From Gammaproteobacteria bacterium RIFCSPHIGHO2_12_FULL_37_34 (lineage in GTDB: Bacteria; Pseudomonadota; Gammaproteobacteria; DSM-16500), in the NCBI GenBank assembly GCA_001801495.1, contig MGXW01000097.1, forward strand, positions 1-23,628: 23,628 bases of DNA, read 5' to 3'. Shown piece by piece: positions 16,401 to 21,796 of this stretch. A program made the translations under genes and the position numbers. The notes beneath the pieces are model-generated. The model was not told the DNA's origin and searched no databases. It was given only the letters and a program-made list of their open reading frames with translations. Position 1 is the first letter of the stretch, and every line of letters starts with the position of its first letter.

Positions 16401-16546
16401 AAATGGCTCGCTCTATCGGCTAGACCAATAGAGGCTAAATAATCACAATGAGACTTCGTTTCTTTAGATAGTTGCTCTAGCAATGTTTGTTGTTTTTCAA
16501 CGAATTCATAAGATTTATTAACTATTAGATTAAAAGTTGAGCGCAT
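13451..16546 (-). CDS. large multidomain protein: phosphorylase-like, oxygenase-like and GNAT-like parts
   Basis: I do not recognise this 1031-residue protein as a named family; it has no signal peptide or membrane helix. Residues 1-230 are unassigned. Residues about 232-420 follow the nucleoside-phosphorylase (PNP/UDP) plan: NILIIAGCSLEE, then FSGSAAGYIP (311-320), IGDRITI (330-336), TTVDVET (380-386, like the VxMEx motif) and GVFISDYVG (410-418). Residues about 570-695 look like a 2-oxoglutarate/Fe(II) oxygenase core: PGPHVDG (His595, Asp597), distal His672 in YTVHTP, and Arg684/Arg688 in WRVLVR as possible 2-oxoglutarate ligands. Residues about 760-875 resemble a worn GNAT fold (FLVIRVNDNNENMLQYFLRAARL). 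The C-terminal 30 residues are Ser/Gln-rich. It sits alone between lptM and dapF on the opposite strand. Domain calls are from motif reading only. Confidence 0.6.
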   Translation of the reverse strand: MRSTFNLIVNKSYEFVEKQQTLLEQLSKETKSHCDYLASIGLADRASHFTIKPFIYQDLLPGTVDVSRFNRHLALPDIVRTFNTEEKNTLFAASEWSIKQQDNEELNRVLDIRLYPAIRQMIKEKEARVFLGSTIDLQAYTESMNETIIIEIAVPSSVKFYIALNNDGNKATVYISNIVSHENLIQQLITLKLAGIDLQSVPILGDTHLYKLTCKEDLLAFEKQASPYLANRNILIIAGCSLEETACSILEQIFSENITKQKFSGSIVSLHYIQTQYVPNVGFIVLNLNYGEICEEQISFILEKFNCIGIFSGSAAGYIPKEGLEQWPKIGDRITIHSAQHYSGETVALNKNNNDLHLHVPTLFLETFAWLKKARECSATTVDVETFYILRAIQNYQQANPHVKLYTDIGVFISDYVGHNPLRSYHTVFDKYALALQDFINQALMANITLTYNNNRLSTPTFSNQYYTIKSETHVIAEEMKKEAVVDIIGKYWDQSEFSKRVHTPVAIGTVENREAFLGKDGERCLERSLHLPIKLPGSEIRIPNEYKHLSEVLQKIFNFEISVNPKWFEKLYCYLTVDCGPVPRSNFQRVPGPHVDGIPRDRKHPEKQLTDHAYLATNALPTRFYLQPFNMDPYDLKKHHFFAIFRALSDESRTITVHPFDIVLMGPYTVHTPEQAEEDILWRVLVRVECSLNVEFDRAGNTINPYFAQDNQYPGYPFRYIPRPIPPHLFVPPEVYLDKPITHKDYSCQSLDQFGRANLRVFYTQNDRYKLRDSEYKDLDLIANNIMNEKNRGIVLLRQGIPHAFCLYQLENQQIKVDTIFTLMNGKSNELMVYMMKILHKSSSFLVIRVNDNNENMLQYFLRAARLAKIEVRIERPIPKHYSDLVTQIMDNEKTIIKGMLLNLNHYPLYQMIKSLLDQLNGTHNQLSSTLQFLLNEYEKAHQELKKWDATPASLTEPEIQCCLAFMRSMNDVLGIPVKEAINDVAESDHVKDIAPPEVKYYSAQMQSGTFFSAQQSQRSDSFLAPQPKI

Positions 16547-16774
16547 TTTGTTTATACTCTCTATTGTATGTTCTTACTTTTTTGTTTACTCATCATCATA
16601 CACCTCAGATGAGTTAAATATTTTGTTCAATTTCTCTACTCGTTATGATAGCTATTATTTGATGATGAATCATACAGATGGTTGCTTAAGATAAACTTAA
16701 ATGGTTTTTTTGCGATCTTTTTAAAAATAACCAAAGTCGAGGAAACAATACTCGCGTTAAAAGGGAATAGTTGT
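16547..16774. promoter_or_regulatory. 228-bp divergent intergenic region with a 7-bp inverted repeat
   Basis: This gap separates the large minus-strand gene from dapF and must hold promoters for both. ACTCATC (16588-16594) and GATGAGT (16608-16614) are exact reverse complements 13 bp apart, a spacing a dimeric regulator could use. On the minus strand TACAAT followed by GAGAG precedes the large gene. Nothing else stands out. Confidence 0.35.
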
Positions 16775-17593
16775 GTGAAAAAAAAATCTATCCGCTTCAC
16801 CAAAATGCATAGCCTAGGCAATGATTTTGTTATAATCAATGCTATTCATCAAACCATTCTTCCAACCCAACTACCCATAACATTACTCGCCGATAGACAT
16901 AGAGGCATTGGTTTTGATCAACTGCTTATTATTGAGCTTTCAAAACATGCTGATTTTTATTGTCGCATTTTTAATGCAGATGGAAGCGAAGCAGAGCAGT
17001 GTGGCAATGGTTTGCGTTGTGTCGCACGCTTCATACATGAAGAGAAACTATGCGCCCAATCATCTTTTCAAATAGAAACACGTGCTGGTATGTTTCCAAT
17101 AACCATACACGATGATGACCACATCAGCATGACATTAACTGCTCCTATCATCCAAGAAGCGTCCGTTGAATTAAATATAAAGCAATCGCCTTATAAGCTC
17201 ATACTGGATGTGTTATCTTTAGGAAATCCACATGCCATTATCAAAGTAGCCTCTCTTGAAACAATAACCGTAGGACAATTGGGCTTAGAAATTATTTCTC
17301 ACCCACATTTTTCTCAAGGTATAAACATCGGTTTTTTACAAATTCGTGATAATCATCATATGGAGCTTCGTACTTATGAAAGAGGGGTAGGTGAAACACA
17401 TGCTTGTGGAAGCAATGCTTGCGCTGCTGTATTTGCTGGCATTGTGAATGGTTGGGTGCGGTCGCCTGTTACGGTTCAATTTCGTTACGGGTGTGTATCG
17501 ATTGAATATGATGATGAAAAAAAGCTTATCCGAATGACAGGTCCCGCCAGTCGCGTGTTTGAGGGAGAAATAAATAGCTGCGGTTCCCACTGA
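16775..17593 (+). CDS. dapF: diaminopimelate epimerase
   Basis: DapF epimerises L,L- to meso-diaminopimelate, for peptidoglycan and lysine, using two cysteines and no cofactor. Both are present: Cys76 in NADGSEAEQCGNGLRC and Cys211 in GVGETHACGSNACA. The N-terminus IRFTKMHSLGNDFVIINA and LGNPHA (about 149-154) are family-typical. I chose the GTG at 16775 (272 residues, the normal length; AAGGGA 8 nt upstream). An in-frame ATG at 16682 would add 31 residues that match nothing in the family. lysA, which commonly lies between lptM and dapF, is absent. Confidence 0.94.
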   Translation: MKKKSIRFTKMHSLGNDFVIINAIHQTILPTQLPITLLADRHRGIGFDQLLIIELSKHADFYCRIFNADGSEAEQCGNGLRCVARFIHEEKLCAQSSFQIETRAGMFPITIHDDDHISMTLTAPIIQEASVELNIKQSPYKLILDVLSLGNPHAIIKVASLETITVGQLGLEIISHPHFSQGINIGFLQIRDNHHMELRTYERGVGETHACGSNACAAVFAGIVNGWVRSPVTVQFRYGCVSIEYDDEKKLIRMTGPASRVFEGEINSCGSH

Positions 17594-17622
17594 ATAACTT
17601 GCCACGGGGAGGTTCATTTTTG

Positions 17623-17660
17623 TTGCATTCTTCTATACAATTATGTATACTATTTGTATA
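17623..17660 (+). promoter_or_regulatory. promoter and likely operator of the DUF1778/GNAT toxin-antitoxin pair
   Basis: TTGCAT (17623-17628), a 17-bp spacer and TATACT (17646-17651) make a good sigma-70-type promoter 26 bp before the antitoxin start. TATACA (17634-17639) and TGTATA (17644-17649) are inverted repeats over the -10, with another TGTATA at 17655-17660, as expected for an operator bound by a ribbon-helix-helix antitoxin. The box TATACTATTTGTATA (17646-17660) matches the other toxin-antitoxin promoter in 14 of 15 positions. Confidence 0.6.
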
Positions 17661-17676
17661 TAAAGAGGGCTGTTAT

Positions 17677-17958
17677 ATGGCACATCCACAAACTAAAGAA
17701 TCTATATCAATTAATATTCGCGCTAAAGTACGTCAACGCAATTTAATTGACCAAGCTGCTGAACGATTAGGCCGCAGTCGATCTGATTTTATGCTTGACG
17801 CAGCCTGTAGCAAAGCAGAGGATGTTTTGCTGGGCCAAACATTTTTTACAGTTGACACAGATACATTTGAAAAATTTAAAACCTTGCTTGATTGCCCACT
17901 TCCAGCAACAGATAAATTGCGTCGATTATTAAAAACAAAAGCACCATGGGATAAATAA
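17677..17958 (+). CDS. DUF1778-family antitoxin (TacA-like, ribbon-helix-helix)
   Basis: The 93-residue product fits DUF1778 antitoxins: ESISINIRAKVRQRNLIDQAAERLGRSRSDFMLDAA is the ribbon-helix-helix DNA-binding part (residues about 8-43), followed by the family's FTVDTDTFEKFKTLLDCP segment that wraps the toxin. I chose the ATG at 17677 because GAGGG lies 7 nt upstream and because the 26 residues before it, in frame from 17599, cover the promoter and match nothing. The GNAT toxin gene begins 2 bp after the stop. Such antitoxins repress their own operon together with the toxin and neutralise its acetyltransferase. Confidence 0.9.
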   Translation: MAHPQTKESISINIRAKVRQRNLIDQAAERLGRSRSDFMLDAACSKAEDVLLGQTFFTVDTDTFEKFKTLLDCPLPATDKLRRLLKTKAPWDK

Positions 17959-17960
17959 GC

Positions 17961-18461
17961 GTGCTTCATTTAACAGCTCCAACTCCGATCTCAGATAAGC
18001 ATGAATTAGACCACTTTGATAGTAGCGCACCATCACTTGATGAGTGGCTTAAAAAACGCGCTCTTAAAAACCAGGCATCTGGTGCTTCACGCTGTTTCGT
18101 TATATGTAATGGCAAAAAAGTAATCGGCTATTACACTCTTTCAGCAGGCGCAATCAGCCACGAAACCGCTCCAAAAGCCATGCGACGCAATATGCCGAAT
18201 CCATTACCTGTATTATTACTTGGTAGATTGGCAATAGACAAAAATTATCATAACAAAGGACTTGGTAGCACCCTATTGCGGGATGCATTAATTCGTTCAG
18301 TTAGTGTTGCAAGTGATGCAGGCATATTTGCCATTTTAGTCCATGCATTATCAGAACAAGCTAAAAGATTTTATCTATCTCGTGGTTTTGTTGAATCCCC
18401 GTTGCAACCTATGACATTAATGATGACATTAGAAACAGTACATACAATTCTGACAGAGTAA
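17961..18461 (+). CDS. GNAT-family acetyltransferase toxin (TacT-like)
   Basis: TacT-type toxins acetylate the amino group of aminoacyl-tRNA and stop translation. The 166-residue product has the family layout: LDEWLKKRALKNQASGASRCFV near the N-terminus, VIGYYTLSAGAI, LLGRLAIDKNYHNKGLGSTLLRDAL with the acetyl-CoA loop (residues about 97-102, HNKGLG, with His where Gln/Arg is usual), and the catalytic-type Tyr138 in AKRFYLSRGF. The start is GTG at 17961, 2 bp after the antitoxin stop. The DUF1778 partner makes the assignment strong; the target tRNA is unknown. Confidence 0.9.
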   Translation: MLHLTAPTPISDKHELDHFDSSAPSLDEWLKKRALKNQASGASRCFVICNGKKVIGYYTLSAGAISHETAPKAMRRNMPNPLPVLLLGRLAIDKNYHNKGLGSTLLRDALIRSVSVASDAGIFAILVHALSEQAKRFYLSRGFVESPLQPMTLMMTLETVHTILTE

Positions 18462-18497
18462 GATTGGACTTTTGCCATTTTTTTAAAATATACACCT

Positions 18498-18584
18498 GTC
18501 ATTTAAGGGCACGTCTGTCAAAATTTAGATCACATTATTTATAACAATGTGATCTAAATTTTGACAGAGGTGCCCTTAAATGAC
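18498..18584. repeat. long near-perfect palindrome, 39-bp arms, possible MITE
   Basis: The arms 18498-18536 and 18546-18584 are reverse complements at 38 of 39 positions (the mismatch is at 18513) around a 9-nt loop, ATTTATAAC. The unit begins GTCATTTAAGGGCAC and ends GTGCCCTTAAATGAC. It is far longer than a terminator stem and has no T-run. It lies between the toxin gene and the effector-like gene. No clear target-site duplication is visible at the edges. Candidates are a non-autonomous miniature transposon or an RNA hairpin in the mRNA. Confidence 0.85.
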
Positions 18585-18587
18585 GAG

Positions 18588-18593
18588 TATAAT
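18588..18593 (+). promoter_or_regulatory. consensus -10 hexamer at the edge of the palindrome
   Basis: TATAAT starts 4 bp after the right arm of the palindrome and 38 bp before the effector-like gene's ATG. A TTGACA lies inside the right arm at 18561-18566, but the spacer is 21 bp, longer than the usual 16-18, so joint use is doubtful. Confidence 0.35.
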
Positions 18594-18625
18594 CCACTAC
18601 CAGCCGTAACGAGGACTTAATCCAC

Positions 18626-19699
18626 ATGCTAAACCGTGAACAAAAATTAATGCTGTTTAAAGCACGCCGTACCCCAAACTGCCTTTTTAGCACCCTGCCA
18701 GTTGAACTGATTCGAGAAATCAGTGAATTTGGTCGCGATGATACTGCATTTAATGAGGCGCTGCATCATGTGGCATACGGAGAACTTGAAAAAGTGCAAG
18801 CGATGCTAGAGGAAGCAAGTCGCGCGCAAGACAAAACGAAATTGAAAGAATTATTGCTGTTATCTGGAACGGCTATGACACCGGCAGTCACCGTGAAACA
18901 CACCACTTTATTGGAGTGTGCATTAGGGTCAGGTGATCCTGAAATGATAGAGATGATTAAGTCGTATTTTTCGAAGTTTGAAGGCGGAGAGGAAGAAAAA
19001 GAAAGACAACTTGAACGATATCGCCCTTGCATTAAAGCGATGGAGAATCAAAAACCGGATGATTTAACGTGGCTGTTTGACATCATTAAGAAAGCATCGG
19101 CTCAAGATGTGCTTGAAGAACTTAAAACAGGTGATCAATATGATCCGTCTTATAAAAGCGCACTTCGTGATGCCATGAATAAGTTTAGGAAAGAGAAGCT
19201 CGATCCAAAAGTTCGCACCATCACAAAGCCACGTATGCATTGTAACTATCAAAATCTTAATGCTGCTTACGAACTGCTTAATGCTGAATGGAACAATTTA
19301 AAAGATGCTAATAGTTACGATAAACATTATTTAGTAGCACGGCAAATTATAGGTTTGATTGGATTGATCGAATTGCCCGCATATGAAAGGTATGTATTTG
19401 CACGTGGTCAAGCTAAGGAAGCAACTGCGGGTAAAAAAATAGAGCGGTCCCTTGACTATAAATATGATTCAGGGACATTTCCGCTGGCTAGCATTTCACT
19501 TATTAATTCTCATTCTGGGGTGGGTTTTGATTTTTTTGTGAGTATATGTGGAGCACAACTCAGTGGGCGTGCCGGGCCCAATCCCGACGATGAGGTGAGG
19601 CATCTTTTACAAGGCTTATGTCAAGCAAAAAACAACAAACTTGCAGAACTTATGCAGGCAGCACAACGGCCAGAACCGAAAAAACGGCCACGTGCGTGA
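18626..19699 (+). CDS. F-box/ankyrin-like protein, effector candidate
   Basis: The 357-residue protein has no signal peptide or membrane segment. Near the N-terminus LFSTLPVELIREISEF (residues 20-35) looks like the start of an F-box (LPxELxxxI). Two stretches then resemble ankyrin-type helix pairs: AFNEALHHVAYGELEKVQAMLEEA (41-64) and TTLLECALGSGDPEMIEMIKSYFSKF (93-118). The rest is helical and charged, with a basic tail, RPEPKKRPRA. F-box plus repeat proteins in bacteria are mostly type IV effectors of Legionellales and relatives, acting on host ubiquitin ligases. I infer such a role, with no secretion machinery in view. The ribosome site GAGG is 11 nt upstream. The reading frame stays open for 34 codons after the TGA stop. 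Confidence 0.6.
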   Translation: MLNREQKLMLFKARRTPNCLFSTLPVELIREISEFGRDDTAFNEALHHVAYGELEKVQAMLEEASRAQDKTKLKELLLLSGTAMTPAVTVKHTTLLECALGSGDPEMIEMIKSYFSKFEGGEEEKERQLERYRPCIKAMENQKPDDLTWLFDIIKKASAQDVLEELKTGDQYDPSYKSALRDAMNKFRKEKLDPKVRTITKPRMHCNYQNLNAAYELLNAEWNNLKDANSYDKHYLVARQIIGLIGLIELPAYERYVFARGQAKEATAGKKIERSLDYKYDSGTFPLASISLINSHSGVGFDFFVSICGAQLSGRAGPNPDDEVRHLLQGLCQAKNNKLAELMQAAQRPEPKKRPRA

Positions 19700-19853
19700 T
19701 TTACAGAAAATTATTTTAACGACTCATGGTTTGATGATGAGTATATGAAAATTCAACATAGGCAATGGGAAGGCTTACTAGATCCGCTTGTCCGAGCGGC
19801 ATAATTGGCCAAGTGGAGTAAGATAAACTTTGAAAACCTGATAAATGGTACAA

Positions 19854-20561
19854 CTAAATAATCGGCACCAATGAAACCTTTTTCCTCATACCCTCTTTTT
19901 GCAACACCACACCAGATCGATCAATAGAAACAACAGTCGATCCATCAGCGGGTAATACATCACCAATAGAAACATGATACAAATTGGTTTGATAACCTAA
20001 TACTGCACTCCATTTTGATTTCAATCGTGAAATAGATACTACTGTGTAGTTTGCTTCTTGTGGTTGCTGGGTAGTAGCCTGAGGTAATTGCTGTTGAGCA
20101 GTCATCGGAACTACTCCACCCGCAAGACCTTGAGCATACCCCCCTTGAATGACCTGAGGAGGAGGGGGTGGTGCCAAAAGATCTACAATGTTTTTTTGTG
20201 CGGTAATTGTACCTAATTTTGCATCAATGATAGCTTTATTTGTTTCGGCAATTTCTCGTTCAAGTTTCAACATTTGCAATTCATTGATAGCTGCAATGTA
20301 TTTTGCTTCTATTTGTTCTTGTTGCTGCAGAAGTTCCTTTTCACGTTGTGATACAGCTGGTTTTGGTAATGGAGCAGGCTTAGGTACCATTTGCTGAAGT
20401 GGCACTACTGTCGGTGGTGGCGGCGTTGATGCACCATTTCCATTACCAAATAAACCCATCAATTGCCAGATAAGGAAAATAACAACCAAAACAACCGCTC
20501 CGGCAATCATTTTTTGACGCATAGACATACTGGCAATAAACTGAAATTTATCCTGTATCAT
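19854..20561 (-). CDS. pilP: type IVb pilus biogenesis protein PilP
   Basis: PilP of the R64-type thin pilus is an inner-membrane-anchored periplasmic protein thought to link the inner-membrane platform to the secretin. The 235-residue product has a membrane segment at about 17-37 (MIAGAVVLVVIFLIWQLMGLF), a proline-rich linker, a coiled-coil stretch (about 68-125: REKELLQQQEQIEAKYIAAIN), a Gln/Pro-rich part, and a C-terminal domain, YTVVSISRLKSKWSAVLGY to VSLVPII, with the VSIGDVLPADGSTVVSID motif that PilP proteins show. It follows pilO after 2 bp. It is the last gene of the operon here. Confidence 0.85.
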   Translation of the reverse strand: MIQDKFQFIASMSMRQKMIAGAVVLVVIFLIWQLMGLFGNGNGASTPPPPTVVPLQQMVPKPAPLPKPAVSQREKELLQQQEQIEAKYIAAINELQMLKLEREIAETNKAIIDAKLGTITAQKNIVDLLAPPPPPQVIQGGYAQGLAGGVVPMTAQQQLPQATTQQPQEANYTVVSISRLKSKWSAVLGYQTNLYHVSIGDVLPADGSTVVSIDRSGVVLQKEGMRKKVSLVPII

Positions 20562-20563
20562 AA

Positions 20564-21796
20564 CTAGTTACCTGCCGCTTCCATAGTAATTGAACCTGAA
20601 AAACTACCATTATTGAGTGCCAAATTCATTTGTCTCATTACAAAAGGAAGATTCGCAAATTCCGTTCCAATTAAAGCTAACATAGACGGAGATACATTAT
20701 CCAGTGTAATAGTAAAAATGACACTTTTATACACCCCCTTGCTCACGATGGTTCCCATTTGTAATCTGTTTCCAGGATAGATACTTGAAAGATTATCAAT
20801 AAATTTAGAAATAACATCACTCAATAAATAAATTTTATCCGGCTGAGGACGATTAACAACAAAAAATACCATCGTAATGTAAATGCCATCCGATTTAACA
20901 TCAACTGTTGCATCATTAGGCTTTGCCCAATTGGATAAATCTTCTATCTTAGCGCCATTTGATTTGACTAATGCGATCAACGATCCATGTACATAATTAA
21001 TGGATTGAGCAGTCCATCCCGGCATCGCGTATAAACGTTCCAATCGAGGAAGAAGTTGAATCATCTCTCGGGAAGGATCGGGGGTTGTTAATATATCAAA
21101 ATATCCTTGATAGGGATTTTCTGTTTGAACAATTTGCTGAATAATTTCTGATTTGGTTGCTAAATAAGAATAACCCATCCATAACACGCCTATAATGACA
21201 GCACCAACTACTATTTGCTTTAAAGGAAGCACACCGATACCGTGCGCTTTTAAAACAGTATCTACTAAGCGCAATTGATAGATTTTGAGTAAAGGTAATG
21301 TTTGAAATATAGGTTGATCTAATACAGTAAACGATTTAACAGATGTCATATCAAAAGAGAACTTACCTACCTGCGGCATCTGGCTAATAGGTACTTCTCC
21401 ATGGATGTAAATATCGAAATTATTTTGTTGTGTGAGAAAAACAACTAATTCTTCAGCTACGCTATCTGTTGGAAATGTTCCATCTAAATAAACAGCGCCC
21501 GCTTTAACTACTACTAAAATAACTTCTGTGGTATTGGGAATCGCCTCACAATAAATAAAATCTATCGGTCGTTTAAAGTGATGCCATATTGACTCGCCCA
21601 ACAGGTAACCAACATCCGGAGAAAAAGCCACTTCATATTCAGCAGCGTTTTTGCGCTGCATGGTAATATATTCACCGTAGTTTTTACTTAATAAGATAAC
21701 ATCGCGTTTTAATGCACTTTTATTTCGTGCGGGCATCACATCGCGATAAGAGGGTATAACAAAACGCTCTCCATCGTCACGAGTGATGTACGGCAT
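20564..21796 (-). CDS. pilO: type IVb pilus accessory protein PilO (PilO2 family)
   Basis: This is the R64-type PilO (pilin accessory protein family), not the PilO of type IVa pili. The 410-residue product has a cytoplasmic-type N-terminal half, a single membrane helix at about 194-213 (IVVGAVIIGVLWMGYSYLAT) and a periplasmic C-terminal half. It lies between pilN and pilP with a 1-bp overlap and a 2-bp gap, the same order as in R64. In the pilus it should sit in the inner membrane and contact the assembly platform. Assignment rests on order, size, topology and overall resemblance rather than on a catalytic motif. Confidence 0.8.
   Translation of the reverse strand: MPYITRDDGERFVIPSYRDVMPARNKSALKRDVILLSKNYGEYITMQRKNAAEYEVAFSPDVGYLLGESIWHHFKRPIDFIYCEAIPNTTEVILVVVKAGAVYLDGTFPTDSVAEELVVFLTQQNNFDIYIHGEVPISQMPQVGKFSFDMTSVKSFTVLDQPIFQTLPLLKIYQLRLVDTVLKAHGIGVLPLKQIVVGAVIIGVLWMGYSYLATKSEIIQQIVQTENPYQGYFDILTTPDPSREMIQLLPRLERLYAMPGWTAQSINYVHGSLIALVKSNGAKIEDLSNWAKPNDATVDVKSDGIYITMVFFVVNRPQPDKIYLLSDVISKFIDNLSSIYPGNRLQMGTIVSKGVYKSVIFTITLDNVSPSMLALIGTEFANLPFVMRQMNLALNNGSFSGSITMEAAGN

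Noticed and set aside
16682..16774. 31-codon N-terminal extension of dapF from an upstream ATG
   Set aside because: The extension matches nothing in DapF; a GTG with a good ribosome site at 16775 gives the normal length.
17599..17676. 26-codon upstream extension of the DUF1778 antitoxin
   Set aside because: It covers a clear promoter and operator, and a better ribosome site precedes the internal ATG at 17677.
18498..18584. Palindrome as an ordinary intrinsic terminator of the toxin operon
   Set aside because: Arms of 39 bp and no T-run after it on either strand make this unlikely.
19784..19799. Hairpin CCGCT/AGCGG downstream of the effector-like gene as a terminator
   Set aside because: The stem is only 5 bp and no T-run follows.
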